Shown: positions 1-8,588, counted from the stretch's first letter. The stretch: DNA of 64,000 bases from Antarctobacter heliothermus (GCF_002237555.1 NZ_CP022540.1:2302501-2366500), one strand, 5' to 3'. Numbers and translations are program-made. The notes: a model not told the origin generated them from the sequence alone.

Positions 1-29
1 GCCTGCGTAGGGGACAAAGACAAAGCCCG
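1..29 (-). pseudogene. 3' portion of IS-interrupted polysaccharide export gene (continues off the window)
   Basis: These bases continue the reading frame of the export lipoprotein gene whose 5' part lies at 1406-1772. If the IS and one copy of its 9-bp duplication are removed, the frame reads through the junction as GFVFVPYAG, typical of the start of the polysaccharide-export/SLBB region of Wza/KpsD-like proteins. This reading fixes the IS boundaries and shows the gene was intact before insertion. The rest of the gene lies outside the window. Confidence 0.75.
21..29. repeat. Target-site duplication, left copy
   Basis: CAAAGCCCG, repeated exactly at 1406-1414. A 9-bp direct repeat is what IS256-family insertion leaves (8-9 bp). 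The perfect match suggests a fairly recent insertion. Confidence 0.85.
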
Positions 30-1405
30 GAGATATGCGCAGAAGTTGGTGACGCGTGATCAGGCGGCGTTTTGAAGTTGGCGGACGCCGTCGCGGAACT
101 CAACCCCGCTGATGACCTCCGGGAGGCGATTCCGCCCGTCGAGTTTTCGCCATTTCGTCTGAGCAGACATCATCAGCCGGAAAGCCATGGCGAGCCCAGT
201 CTTGCGGCTGAGGCAGCCCTTGGTGCGTTTCGTCCTGTGTCTGACGGTGGCGAACGTGCTCTCGATCGGATTTGACGTCCGGATGTGTTTCCAGTGTTCG
301 GCCGGGTAGTCGTAGAAGGTCAGTAGTGCATCCCGATCCTTGACCAACTTGGCGACTGCCTTGTCCCATTTCACGCCGTAGGCATCGACGAAGAAGTCGA
401 AGGCGGCCGACGCCGCGGCTCGGGTTTCGGCCTGCCAGATGTCGTGCAGGTGCGCCTTGGCCTTGGCTTGCACCGATTTCGGCAGCGCGTTGAGCACGTT
501 CATGGTTTTGTGGAGCCAGCACCGCTGCTCCTGTGTCGAGGGGAAGACCTCGCGCAGTGCCGCCCAGAACCCCAGGGCGCCGTCGCCTATGGCGAGCTTG
601 GGATCCTGCTTCAGTCCGCGGCGTTTGAGATCGAGCAGAACCTCGCGCCAACTCTGAGTGCTTTCGCGGAAGCCGTCGGTCATGGCCAGCAGCTCCTTGC
701 GGCCGTATTCATCCGCACCCACGATCACCAAAACGCATTGTTTTTCCTCGGCCCTTCGCGGCTTGAAATAGACGCCGTCGGCCCAGATGTAGAGAAACCG
801 CCGGGTGCCGAGGTCACGCTTTTCCCAGGCCTCGTACTCGGACCACCAGTCCGCTTTCAGCCGCGTGATCGTAGTGGCCGAGAGGCCCTTGGCGTGTGGC
901 CCCAGCAGGGCGGCAAGCGCCTCACTGAAATCGCCGGTGGACACGCCCTTCAGGTAAAGCCAGGGCAGCAGCTCTTCGACCGACTTTGCCTTGCGCAGAT
1001 ACCGCGGCAGGATGCTGGGCGTGAACGCGATCTTGTCCGTGCCCGGCTTGCGGTCCCGCACACGCGGCACCGTCACGGCAACAGGCCCGACACCGGTCAA
1101 AATCTCACGCTCGGGCAGGTGCCCATGACGAACCAGTCTTGCGCGACCATCCTCAAGCTTGTGATCGGCAAAGGCGCCAAGCAGCGTGGACAGTTCCGCC
1201 TCAATCGCCTGCTCGATCAGCTTGCGCGCGCCGTCCCGGATGAGGTCGGTCAGCGGGTCCGGCGAAATCCCGGATGGATCAGATAGCTGGGTGATGGTAT
1301 TCTCTTGCATGTGGCATATCCCTTTCTCGGTTGAGAATTGACGGCGCTTCGACACCGCCATGATATGTCGCCCCTCAGGGCATCACCAACTTTCGCGCAT
1401 ATCTC
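30..1405 (-). mobile_element. IS256-family insertion sequence, apparently complete
   Basis: A 1376-bp element bounded by 26-bp imperfect terminal inverted repeats (30-55 and the complement of 1380-1405, 23 of 26 identical, outer ends GAGATATGCGC). It is flanked by the 9-bp direct repeat CAAAGCCCG and carries one full-length transposase gene on the minus strand. Nothing visible suggests it is inactive. It sits inside a polysaccharide-export gene and separates that gene's 5' end from its remainder. Confidence 0.93.
60..1310 (-). CDS. IS256-family transposase
   Basis: A 416-aa DDE transposase of Mutator/IS256 type. Visible features are the acidic residues in ADGVYF and GDGALGFW, the late motif ESTFATVRHRT carrying the catalytic Glu, and a run-up of basic residues at the C-terminus. 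The start chosen (1310, MQENTITQL) has AGGG just upstream; an in-frame start 17 codons earlier lies close to the terminal repeat and is less likely. Length fits the family (about 400 aa). No frameshift or internal stop is present, so it is probably functional. Confidence 0.93.
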   Translation of the reverse strand: MQENTITQLSDPSGISPDPLTDLIRDGARKLIEQAIEAELSTLLGAFADHKLEDGRARLVRHGHLPEREILTGVGPVAVTVPRVRDRKPGTDKIAFTPSILPRYLRKAKSVEELLPWLYLKGVSTGDFSEALAALLGPHAKGLSATTITRLKADWWSEYEAWEKRDLGTRRFLYIWADGVYFKPRRAEEKQCVLVIVGADEYGRKELLAMTDGFRESTQSWREVLLDLKRRGLKQDPKLAIGDGALGFWAALREVFPSTQEQRCWLHKTMNVLNALPKSVQAKAKAHLHDIWQAETRAAASAAFDFFVDAYGVKWDKAVAKLVKDRDALLTFYDYPAEHWKHIRTSNPIESTFATVRHRTKRTKGCLSRKTGLAMAFRLMMSAQTKWRKLDGRNRLPEVISGVEFRDGVRQLQNAA

Positions 1406-1414
1406 CAAAGCCCG
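1406..1414. repeat. Target-site duplication, right copy
   Basis: CAAAGCCCG, identical to 21-29, directly outside the right terminal repeat of the IS256-family element. Confidence 0.85.
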
Positions 1415-1772
1415 CGCCATCCACCTGAACCTCTTCGAGGATCGTGGCATTGGCGGTTTCTGCGGCCAGCAGCCCGTCGTCGACGTTTTCCCAGATCGTC
1501 AGGCCCAGCGTATCGCCGGGGCGGATCGTGTCCGATCCGAGCAGGCTGGCGTTTTTAAAGGTATCGGAAAAGCCAAGTGAGGGCACCACGGCGGTAGCGC
1601 GCGTCACCCGGTCATTGACGGAGACGATGAAGGCATCGCCTTCGCGTTGTACGGAACCGGCAAAGATTTCACGTTTGTTGGGACCAACGCGGGGCAGGCC
1701 GCAGGACGCAACAAGCGATACCGCGACCAGGAACGCGATTCCACGCGCCCACCGGGAAATGGGTTGTTTCAC
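1406..1772 (-). pseudogene. Polysaccharide export outer-membrane lipoprotein (Wza/KpsD-like), 5' fragment cut by IS256 element
   Basis: The first ~122 codons of a capsule/exopolysaccharide export protein. A lipoprotein signal peptide ends at VASC (Cys24). The following region contains IRPGDTLGLTIWEN, the typical 'polysaccharide export' domain opening. The frame enters the IS after VQVDGAGF and stops inside it at 1383. The family normally has about 350-400 aa, so an export-competent product is not expected unless the IS excises. The gene lies 94 nt downstream of the KpsS-like gene on the same strand, consistent with a capsule operon. Confidence 0.85.
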
Positions 1773-1866
1773 TGCTCGGTCTCCTCGACCTTGTTATTCT
1801 GCCTCAGGTTTTTTGTTTAACCTACGGGACTCCGGCATTAATTGCCAGTCCGGCGTTCCGCGTGGC

Positions 1867-3159
1867 CTAGTGCACCACGCGCAACTGTTGCCGTGGGGCC
1901 GCGGTGCCATGGCTGAGCGCATCATAGGGATCATCCGGCGACAGCATCATGTCGACCACCTGCCGCAGCAGTTGCCGCCGCCCTCGGGCAGAGTAAAAAC
2001 CACCCGGAAGTTGCGAGGTTTCCAGCAGATAACGCCGGTAATCCTTGTAGGCGCGGTTGTCTGGCCGGGTCGGCATGTCAAAGAAGTCTGGTAGCGATTG
2101 GGTCGAGACAAATTCAGGTTTGGCATAAACCGCGTCGCCAAAAACCTTGAGCGGGATTCCGCGCCACAGCACCTGTTGCGCGGCGGTGGAATTGACCGTG
2201 ACCGCACTACGCGCGTCGTTCAAAAGCTGCGCCAGCTTGCCGCCACGGACATAGTGCACCCGGTCAAGGACGCCGTGTTTGCGCGCCGATACGGCCACCG
2301 CTGCGCGCACCCGCGCCCGGCCGTCCTCCAGTGGATGCGCCTTGAACACCAGATGGTGATGCCCCGGCGCGCCCTCTGCAAAGCCTCCGATCACCAGATC
2401 GACAAAATCCGGCATCGTCTTGAATGGAGAGTGTTTTTGAAAACTGGAGTCATGTTCCAACTGCATCAGCGCCAAATGGTAGGGGAACCCGCCCAGTCGG
2501 ATGCGCGCAGTCGAGATCACCCTGTCCAGCCAACTGACAGGCATCAGGAACAGCCGCCGCAGATACAGCAGAAACTCCTGAAAGACACTGATGGACCGGT
2601 GGGGTTGAAAGTTGCGGTAGTCGCCGTTTCGGAACATCACGAACCAATGGTAGAGCGCGCCGTAAAAGATGTGCTGGCGCATGTCTCCCCAATGGGCCGG
2701 GGGCAGGGGGGCCTCCATATCGGACAGTTCCAGCGCGCGGCGCATGTCCTCCACGCTCATCTGCATCAACCGCGAATGGCCGTTGCTGCCGCCGCGTTCA
2801 TAGGTGACCCAATAGGGCCGCATATAGCCCTCTTCGAAGACATGGACGGTCAAGCCGCGCGCGCGGGCCTGTTCCACCGCCTGCGCGTGGATGGGGCGGA
2901 CATCACCGTACAAGACGATGTCGGTCACATTGCGTGTTTCGATCAGGTCGACAAACCAGGCGCACCAATCGTCGGGTGTGCCGCGATAGGGCAGATAGCT
3001 GCGAGGGTGGAACCAGAATGCGCGGTCGCCGGCGTTGAACCCGACTCGCCAGACCTCTGCCCCCGTCTTGCGCAGCATTGTGCCAAGTCGGTGAAAGAAC
3101 GGTCCGTGGGGGCCCTGCAGGAACAGAAAGACCCGTTTGTCGCCGGTTGCCTTGGTCAT
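1867..3159 (-). CDS. Capsular polysaccharide biosynthesis/export protein, KpsS-like
   Basis: A 430-aa cytoplasmic protein of the capsule-synthesis family (KpsS/LipB type). In E. coli KpsS adds Kdo to the lipid anchor of group 2 capsules before export. Recognisable parts are the N-terminal VFLFLQGPHGPFF, the region FEEGYMRPYW, the motif FKAHPLEDGR and the late TVNSTAAQQVLWRGIP segment. Length matches the family (about 390-430 aa). It precedes the broken export lipoprotein gene and starts 89 nt from the divergent riboflavin synthase gene. The exact glycan is unknown. Confidence 0.85.
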   Translation of the reverse strand: MTKATGDKRVFLFLQGPHGPFFHRLGTMLRKTGAEVWRVGFNAGDRAFWFHPRSYLPYRGTPDDWCAWFVDLIETRNVTDIVLYGDVRPIHAQAVEQARARGLTVHVFEEGYMRPYWVTYERGGSNGHSRLMQMSVEDMRRALELSDMEAPLPPAHWGDMRQHIFYGALYHWFVMFRNGDYRNFQPHRSISVFQEFLLYLRRLFLMPVSWLDRVISTARIRLGGFPYHLALMQLEHDSSFQKHSPFKTMPDFVDLVIGGFAEGAPGHHHLVFKAHPLEDGRARVRAAVAVSARKHGVLDRVHYVRGGKLAQLLNDARSAVTVNSTAAQQVLWRGIPLKVFGDAVYAKPEFVSTQSLPDFFDMPTRPDNRAYKDYRRYLLETSQLPGGFYSARGRRQLLRQVVDMMLSPDDPYDALSHGTAAPRQQLRVVH

Positions 3160-3248
3160 TGTGCCGCTTTATGTCGGGTGTCTGAACACATCTTTACCGC
3201 CTGAGTTCGTCGAAAATAAGGCTCTGCGGCAGGGGAAAGGGCACATTC

Positions 3249-3836
3249 ATGTTCACCGGCATCGTCACCGATCTTGGCACTGTCCGCACGCTGGACCATC
3301 GCGGCGACCTGCGGGCGCGGATCGCCACCTCTTATGACACGGCCGGCATCGACATGGGCGCATCAATTTCCTGTAGCGGGGTCTGTCTGACGGTTGTGGG
3401 TCTGGGCGACGATTGGTTCGACGTGGATATCTCGGCAGAGACGGTGTCCAAGACCAATGTCGGCGACTGGGTCGAAGGCAAGCGCATCAATCTTGAGCGC
3501 GCCTTGCGGGTCGGGGACGAATTGGGCGGGCACATCGTGTCCGGTCATGTGGACGGCGTCGCAGAAGTGGTGGGCATGGCGGATGAGGGCGACAGCACTC
3601 GCGTCACCTTTCGTGCGCCTGACGCGCTAGCGCGGTTCATCGCACCCAAGGGATCGGTGGCGTTGAACGGGACGTCGCTGACCGTGAATGAGGTCGACGG
3701 ATGTGATTTCGGGATCAACTTCATCCCGCACACCAAGTCCGTCACCACTTGGGGAGAGGTCGCAGTGGGCGACCGGATCAACTTAGAGATCGATACGCTG
3801 GCGCGCTACGTTGCCCGTCTGCAAGAGTGGGGCTGA
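3249..3836 (+). CDS. ribE: Riboflavin synthase, alpha subunit
   Basis: A 195-aa enzyme dismutating two 6,7-dimethyl-8-ribityllumazine molecules into riboflavin and its pyrimidine co-product. It shows the two homologous lumazine-binding halves: MFTGIVTDLG at the N-terminus with SCSGVCLTV, and GHIVSGHVDG opening the second half with LNGTSLTVN. Length is normal for the family (about 195-215 aa). AGGGGAAAGG precedes the ATG. It is convergent with soxT. The gene is called ribE or ribC depending on the nomenclature used. Confidence 0.95.
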   Translation: MFTGIVTDLGTVRTLDHRGDLRARIATSYDTAGIDMGASISCSGVCLTVVGLGDDWFDVDISAETVSKTNVGDWVEGKRINLERALRVGDELGGHIVSGHVDGVAEVVGMADEGDSTRVTFRAPDALARFIAPKGSVALNGTSLTVNEVDGCDFGINFIPHTKSVTTWGEVAVGDRINLEIDTLARYVARLQEWG

Positions 3837-3879
3837 CCGACGGGCACATGCGCGTTTGGCCGCGCTTGGCGCGTCCGGA

Positions 3880-4938
3880 TCACTCTGCCGGTTGAAACCC
3901 GACAATCAACTGCCGCAGTCCCAGTGCCGCCCCGGCAAAGATCGCCGCAAAGGTCACCGGGGCAGAGATTGCCAGCACCGAAAAGGCCGACAGGCCCTGA
4001 CCGATGGAACAACCCAGCGCCACAACCGCGCCGCCGCCCATCAGTGCCGCACCAATGATCTGGCGGCGCAATTCGCGCGGATCTTCGCAGGCTTCCCAGC
4101 GGAAATGCCCCTTGATCAGTGAGGCGATAAAGGCCCCGCCCCAGACGCCCGCCACCGATCCGACAGCGAAACTCAGCGGTCGGGCACTGCCGGTCATCCA
4201 CCAAAGGATCGTGTCGCCCAAAGGTGCTGCAAAGCTGTGTGAGACCACCGGCAGCGCCTCGAACCCGCCGCGCGCCACCCATGTGGTGCCCGCCCAGGCC
4301 CCGACCACGGCCAGACCCACCGCTGCGGCCCAACCCACCTGCGCCGGCTTTTTCCAGACCTCGCGGGACGCGGCCGCGCCCGCAAGGATCAACAGGCCGA
4401 CAACGATTCCGATCACATTCACTGACACGCCGCTGAGCGCGGACAGCTGGTGCGCAATCCCCGGCGGCACATCCGTTGTGACCTCGGTCTGTGGAAAGAC
4501 CATCGCCCGCACGGGGGCCAGCGGACCGGATAGCACCACAAAGGTGGCCACCCCCATCACCAGCACAATCACAAAGCTGCGCAGATCGCCGCCGCCCAGC
4601 CGGGCAATCGCGCCGTAGCCACAGTTGCCCGACAGTGCCATGCCATAGCCAAACACCAATCCGCCCAGAATCGAGGCCATCGGTGCCCAGCGGATCGACA
4701 GATAGAAGGTGTCCGCGCCCGTCAACAGGCCCGTTGCCATCAGGGTAAAGCTACCGACCACGGCCAACCCGATCGCCATGCCCCACATCCGCAGCCGTAC
4801 GGTCGATCCGCCATACAGCGCGTCCTCGATCGCCCCAAGCGTACAAAACCGGCCCAGCCGTGCGGCCAGACCCAGCGGAATCCCCGTCAGTAGCCCAATC
4901 AGGGCCACCAATTGGTGTTCGGACAAAAATGAGATCAT
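3880..4938 (-). CDS. soxT: SoxT: YeeE/YedE-family sulfur-compound permease
   Basis: A 352-aa polytopic membrane protein of the YeeE/YedE family, whose members import thiosulfate or sulfane sulfur. Characteristic pieces are LAARLGRFCTLGAIEDALYGG near the N-terminus, the Gly/Cys segment GYGMALSGNCGYGAIARLGGGDL, and GCSIGQGLSAFS near the C-terminus; these are the two pseudo-symmetric signature regions with conserved Cys. The start at 4938 (MISFLSEHQ) has GGAGGAGG nearby; an upstream in-frame start would add a non-hydrophobic leader. It follows soxR and soxS on the same strand, the soxSRT arrangement known from Pseudaminobacter. The exact substrate is inferred. Confidence 0.88.
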   Translation of the reverse strand: MISFLSEHQLVALIGLLTGIPLGLAARLGRFCTLGAIEDALYGGSTVRLRMWGMAIGLAVVGSFTLMATGLLTGADTFYLSIRWAPMASILGGLVFGYGMALSGNCGYGAIARLGGGDLRSFVIVLVMGVATFVVLSGPLAPVRAMVFPQTEVTTDVPPGIAHQLSALSGVSVNVIGIVVGLLILAGAAASREVWKKPAQVGWAAAVGLAVVGAWAGTTWVARGGFEALPVVSHSFAAPLGDTILWWMTGSARPLSFAVGSVAGVWGGAFIASLIKGHFRWEACEDPRELRRQIIGAALMGGGAVVALGCSIGQGLSAFSVLAISAPVTFAAIFAGAALGLRQLIVGFQPAE

Positions 4939-5029
4939 GGCGGGGCCTCCTCCTGACACGCCGAAACTCAATTTATCAAGTATGCAGGGGCCACATGCCT
5001 GCGGCAAGCATCGCGCCTATGCGGACGGA

Positions 5030-5368
5030 TCAGTCGTCGTCGCGACAGAACAGGTCGTAGACACATTCCAGCATCTTGCGCGGCCGGTCGTCGGCCAGCC
5101 GGTAGTAGATCGCCTTGCCGTCACGGCGCGGCACCACCAGCCCCTCCAGCCGCAAGCGCGACAATTGCTGGCTCACGGCGGCCTGGCGCGCGGCCAGCAG
5201 TTCTTCAAGCTCGGTGACAGATTTCTCTCCGGTGACCAGATGGCACAGGATCATCAACCGCCCTTCGTGGCTGATGGCTTTCAGGAACGACGACGCGGCG
5301 GTCGCCTTTTCGACGATTGCATCAAGCTCATCGTCGGTCATGTTGTCATGCAATACCGGAAGCGCCAT
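5030..5368 (-). CDS. soxR: SoxR: ArsR-family persulfide-responsive repressor
   Basis: A 112-aa winged-helix regulator. SVTELEELLAARQAAVSQQLSRLRLEGLV is the recognition helix-turn-helix and RRDGKAIYY the wing. Cys42 (LMILCHLV) and Cys108 (DLFC) fall where BigR and SqrR carry the pair of cysteines that form a polysulfide bridge on exposure to reactive sulfur, so the protein probably represses sox genes until sulfane sulfur is present. A third Cys is at 102. It lies between soxS and soxT. Its likely targets are the ATTC-N8-GAAT repeats at 7536, 11708 and possibly 9917, 5804 and 49445. Confidence 0.92.
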   Translation of the reverse strand: MALPVLHDNMTDDELDAIVEKATAASSFLKAISHEGRLMILCHLVTGEKSVTELEELLAARQAAVSQQLSRLRLEGLVVPRRDGKAIYYRLADDRPRKMLECVYDLFCRDDD

Positions 5369-5383
5369 CAGTCCTGTTTTTCC

Positions 5384-5767
5384 TCAGTCATTGCTGCCAG
5401 GTGCGAAGGTCGTGTGCTCGTCGAGAAGGCGGGCGTAAAGCGGCCAGAAGAAATCCTCGCCGACATAGCCCTCCATACGGGCAAGCTCTTGGCCGTCCTT
5501 CACAAGGATGAATGTCGGGGTAAAGTTGACCCGGCGGGCATAGGTCACACCGTCAGGCGGTCCCATGTGCAGGTCCGCACGCTCCAGCGGGGCGAATTTA
5601 CCCTCGTCCGTGTGGGGGTACGCAGGGGCGATCTGATCATTCCACGCAGCGCAATAGGCGCATCCCGGCTGTTCGACCATGATCAGTCTGACATCGCTTG
5701 CCAGCGCAGAGGTGCCAGTCAGCACAAGGCTGAACAGGGTCGCGAACAGGAAATTCAAGGTTCTCAT
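5384..5767 (-). CDS. soxS: SoxS: periplasmic thioredoxin-like protein
   Basis: A 127-aa exported thioredoxin-fold protein. A signal peptide (about residues 1-23, ending ALASDV) is followed by the redox motif EQPGCAYCAAWN and a cis-Pro region VNFTPTFILVKDG. In Paracoccus SoxS keeps the Sox enzyme system reductively active, probably acting on the SoxY cysteine. It is first in the soxSRT unit, diverging from soxV with 74 nt between start codons; that gap holds a candidate operator. Confidence 0.9.
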   Translation of the reverse strand: MRTLNFLFATLFSLVLTGTSALASDVRLIMVEQPGCAYCAAWNDQIAPAYPHTDEGKFAPLERADLHMGPPDGVTYARRVNFTPTFILVKDGQELARMEGYVGEDFFWPLYARLLDEHTTFAPGSND

Positions 5768-5803
5768 GGTGCACCAATTGACGTCGGCCTGACAAACAAC
5801 TTA

Positions 5804-5819
5804 ATCTGAATATGTGAAT
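5804..5819. promoter_or_regulatory. Candidate SoxR operator in the soxS-soxV divergent promoter
   Basis: ATCTGAATATGTGAAT: one perfect GAAT half-site and a degenerate half-site (ATCT) at the N8 spacing of the ATTC-N8-GAAT motif reported for SqrR. It is A+T rich and lies midway between the divergent start codons. It is weaker than the sites before soxX and soxC. Confidence 0.4.
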
Positions 5820-5841
5820 TGATCAAGGAAAGGCGCGCCAG

Positions 5842-6579
5842 GTGCTCGACATTTCATTTGCGGGTGCAGCATTTGCTGGTTTGCTCAGCTTCTTTACCCC
5901 CTGCATCCTGCCGATGGTGCCATTTTACCTGTGCTACATGGCAGGCATTTCGATGTCTGAACTGCGCGACGATGCGGGCATCACCCCCGGCGCGCAGCGG
6001 CGGCTGATCCTGTCGTCGGTGTTCTTTGCCGCCGGTGTCACGACAATCTTTGTCTTGTTGGGGATGGGGGCCACGGCGGTTGGTCAGGCTTTTGCCGACT
6101 ACATGGGCTATCTGAAATGGGTGGCGGTGGTCGTTCTGGCCATCTTCGGCCTGCATTTCCTTGGCGTTCTGCGCATTGGCCTGCTGTACCGAGAGGCCAA
6201 GATCGAAAGCAGCGCAGAGCCGACAACCATCTTTGGCGCCTATGCTATGGGCTTGGCCTTTGGCTTTGGTTGGACGCCTTGTGTGGGCCCGGCGCTGGCC
6301 TCGATCCTGATGATTGCCAGCGGCATGGGCGACATCGGGCGGGGGGGGCTGTTGTTGCTGGTCTACGGTGTCGGCATGACCGCGCCGTTTGTGATTGCAG
6401 CGCTGTTCTCGGGTCCGTTCCTGCGCTGGACCGCGCGCCACCGGGACAAGCTGCAATATGTCGAGAAACTCATGGGCGTGATGCTGATCCTGTTTGCGAT
6501 CCTCATTGCGACCGATACTGTCAACCTGATCGCCCAGTGGATGATCGAGACGTTTCCGTCTTGGACATCGCTGAGCTGA
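5842..6579 (+). CDS. soxV: SoxV: CcdA-type transmembrane thiol transporter
   Basis: A 245-aa inner-membrane protein of the CcdA/DsbD-beta family with six predicted membrane segments. The paired redox cysteines lie in FFTPCILPMVP (TM1) and GWTPCVGPAL (TM4). It moves electrons from cytoplasmic thioredoxin to periplasmic SoxW/SoxS. It starts with GTG at 5842, preceded by AAGGAAAGG; no good ATG lies at the N-terminus. soxW follows after 64 nt on the same strand. Confidence 0.93.
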   Translation: MLDISFAGAAFAGLLSFFTPCILPMVPFYLCYMAGISMSELRDDAGITPGAQRRLILSSVFFAAGVTTIFVLLGMGATAVGQAFADYMGYLKWVAVVVLAIFGLHFLGVLRIGLLYREAKIESSAEPTTIFGAYAMGLAFGFGWTPCVGPALASILMIASGMGDIGRGGLLLLVYGVGMTAPFVIAALFSGPFLRWTARHRDKLQYVEKLMGVMLILFAILIATDTVNLIAQWMIETFPSWTSLS

Positions 6580-6643
6580 ATACGCTGCATTTGCGGTCGC
6601 GGGGCCGTCTGGCCCCCGCCGTGCCACTTGGGAGGACACCCTG

Positions 6644-7228
6644 ATGAAACACTGGATCGGAGCGGCGCTGGCCGTGGTCATGGCGCTGCCCCTTGCGGCG
6701 CAGGAAATGGGCGACGACGGGCTGTATAAAAGCCCGTGGATGCGCGACACCTTCAAGGATCTGCGCGAGGATCTGGACGAAGCAAACGCCGAGGGCAAGC
6801 GGCTGGTCCTGTTCTTTGAACAGCGCGGCTGCATCTACTGCAAGAAAATGCACGAAGAGGTGTTTTCCGATGCGCAGGTCTCGGAGTTCATCGACGAGAA
6901 TTACTTTGTGGTGCAATTGAACCTGCATGGCGACATCGAGGTGACGGATTTCGACGGTGAGGTGCTGACCGAAAAGGACATGGCCCGCAAATGGCGCGTC
7001 CTGTTCACCCCCAACATTGTTTTCCTCCCCGAAGAGGTGCCAGAGGGGCAAAGCGCGCTGGACGCGGCAGTTGCCGTGATGCCGGGCGCTTTTGCCAAAG
7101 GCACCTCGTTGGACATGTTCACTTGGGTCGCGGAAAAGCGTTACGAGATGGCAGATGAGACTGGCGAGGACTTTCAGCGCTACCATGCCCGCCGCATTCA
7201 GGAACGCAACAACGGCAGTTTCGACTGA
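6644..7228 (+). CDS. soxW: SoxW: periplasmic thioredoxin
   Basis: A 194-aa protein with a signal peptide (residues 1-19, ending LAAQ) and a thioredoxin fold with the active-site motif RGCIYCKKMHEEV, followed by VLFTPNIVFL with the cis-Pro. In Paracoccus SoxW is reduced by SoxV. The start is preceded by GGGAGGACACC. It closes the soxVW unit; the next 422 nt carry no gene. Confidence 0.92.
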   Translation: MKHWIGAALAVVMALPLAAQEMGDDGLYKSPWMRDTFKDLREDLDEANAEGKRLVLFFEQRGCIYCKKMHEEVFSDAQVSEFIDENYFVVQLNLHGDIEVTDFDGEVLTEKDMARKWRVLFTPNIVFLPEEVPEGQSALDAAVAVMPGAFAKGTSLDMFTWVAEKRYEMADETGEDFQRYHARRIQERNNGSFD

Positions 7229-7650
7229 GCACCATAGGCCCCGAATCGCCCCCTGTGCCTGACAAACTGCCGGGGGCGGGCCGCGATTATCAGCACGCGG
7301 CCCGTCGATGTGGGCGTTGTCCGGCTTCGCGTCCGCGCATTTGGTCGAGATTTCCAATTGTGGGACATGTCATGGCCTGAGATTTTCGCCTGATTGTCAT
7401 GACCGGCGGCACGGATTGACGCATCCATGCGGTGACAATGAACTGATTTTTAAGATGAAATTCAGGTGTTCGTTGCCGATCCGGCGTCCAAGGGGCGCAA
7501 GAACGGGCCTCGTGGCGTGCGGCGAAACGGAGTAAAAATTCACATCACTGAATTTGTTGTTGCGTGGAGGTCGCCCGGTAGCCTACGGTATACACCAACA
7601 GGTATAAGCGAGGGCCTCCTTTCGGGGGCCCAAAAGCCTAGGGAGGGAAC
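7229..7650 (+). promoter_or_regulatory. soxX upstream control region (no gene)
   Basis: A 422-nt non-coding region between soxW and soxX. After soxW there is a GC-rich stretch (GCCCCC ... GGGGGC) that could fold. The second half is A+T richer and holds the perfect operator-like inverted repeat at 7536-7555. Near soxX, GGGCC at about 7614 and GGGGGCCC at about 7624 could pair just ahead of the ribosome-binding site GGGAGGG, possibly affecting translation. No reading frame here looks like a gene. Confidence 0.7.
7536..7555. promoter_or_regulatory. Probable SoxR operator upstream of soxX
   Basis: A perfect inverted repeat AAATTCA-CATCAC-TGAATTT containing ATTC-N8-GAAT exactly (7538-7553). This spacing and sequence match the motif described for the SoxR relative SqrR. 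It lies about 95 nt before the soxX start, a position compatible with repression of an intervening promoter. Confidence 0.72.
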
Positions 7651-8127
7651 ATGAGGCTTACAGCAATCACGGCGGCGGCGGTCCTGGCGACCGGAGCGGC
7701 GTTCGCGGACACGGTCGCCCCCGGCGACGTCCAGTTTGGCGAATATGGCGAAGTCGCCACCTCACTCAGCGGCATGGACGGGGATGCGGACGCCGGACGC
7801 GTCATCTTTTCGTCGCGGTCCAAAGGGAACTGCGCGGCGTGCCACGCCGTTGCCCAATTGCCGGACGTTGCCTTTCAGGGCGAAGTTGGCCCCGAACTGA
7901 CCTGGACCGGCGAGGCACGCACCGCCGAAGAACTGCGCGGCATCGTGTCCAACGCCAAGATGACCTTCCCGGACACGGTGATGCCCGCCTTCTACAAGAC
8001 AACCGGCTTCACCCGTCCCGGCGACGGCTACACCGGCAAGGCCGCCACAGGTGAGTTGTCACCGATCCTGTCGGCTCAGGAAATCGAAGATGTGGTCGCA
8101 TTCCTGCTGACACTGCAGGAAAGCTGA
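7651..8127 (+). CDS. soxX: SoxX: monoheme cytochrome c subunit of SoxXA
   Basis: A 158-aa periplasmic cytochrome c. It has a signal peptide (1-20, ending AAFADT), one heme site GNCAACHAVAQL, and Met residues in the DTVMPAFY region able to supply the distal ligand. With SoxA it couples thiosulfate oxidatively to the SoxY cysteine. AGGGAGGG precedes the ATG. It is first in soxXYZA and lies 115 nt downstream of the strongest operator candidate. Confidence 0.95.
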   Translation: MRLTAITAAAVLATGAAFADTVAPGDVQFGEYGEVATSLSGMDGDADAGRVIFSSRSKGNCAACHAVAQLPDVAFQGEVGPELTWTGEARTAEELRGIVSNAKMTFPDTVMPAFYKTTGFTRPGDGYTGKAATGELSPILSAQEIEDVVAFLLTLQES

Positions 8128-8150
8128 CCCCCGATCACATTAGGAGAAAC

Positions 8151-8588
8151 ATGATGATCTTCACGCGACGTGATACACTGGCGTTGGGTGCCGGCGCCAC
8201 CGCACTGGCCTTGTTGCCGCTGCGCGCCATGGCCCAGGCCGATCCGAATGCCGAAATGGTCGGGACCCCCGACGACTTTCTGGCTGGCGCGACCGCCGGA
8301 ACGGGTGATCTGACCCTGACCGCCCCGGAAATTGCCGAAAACGGCAACACCGTTCCGATCTCTGTCGATGCCCCCGGTGCCGTCGAGATCCGCGTTTATG
8401 CTTTGGGCAACCCGACCCCGGGCGTGGCCAGCTTCCGCTTTGGCCCATTGGCTGGTGCGCAGGCGGCATCGACCCGTCTTCGTCTTGCCGGAACGCAGGA
8501 CGTGCAGGCAATCGCCAAGATGGCAGACGGCAGCTATGTGACCGCGATGAAGACCGTCAAGGTCACCATCGGCGGCTGCGGCGGCTGA
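8151..8588 (+). CDS. soxY: SoxY: covalent sulfur-carrier subunit
   Basis: A 145-aa periplasmic protein with a Tat-type leader (FTRRDTLALGAGATALALLPL) and the diagnostic C-terminal swinging arm ending IGGCGG. Its Cys carries the sulfur intermediates handled by SoxXA, SoxB and SoxCD. Two adjacent ATGs (8151, 8154) could serve as start, with GGAGAA upstream. soxZ follows after 30 nt. Confidence 0.97.
   Translation: MMIFTRRDTLALGAGATALALLPLRAMAQADPNAEMVGTPDDFLAGATAGTGDLTLTAPEIAENGNTVPISVDAPGAVEIRVYALGNPTPGVASFRFGPLAGAQAASTRLRLAGTQDVQAIAKMADGSYVTAMKTVKVTIGGCGG

Noticed and set aside
444..1286. Long plus-strand open frame opposite the IS256 transposase
   Set aside because: It is a complementary shadow of the transposase gene with no ribosome site or recognisable domain.
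7442..7465. Second operator-like repeat upstream of soxX (GATTTTTAAGATGAAATTC)
   Set aside because: The arms are too degenerate and the spacing does not fit ATTC-N8-GAAT; the site at 7536 is far better.
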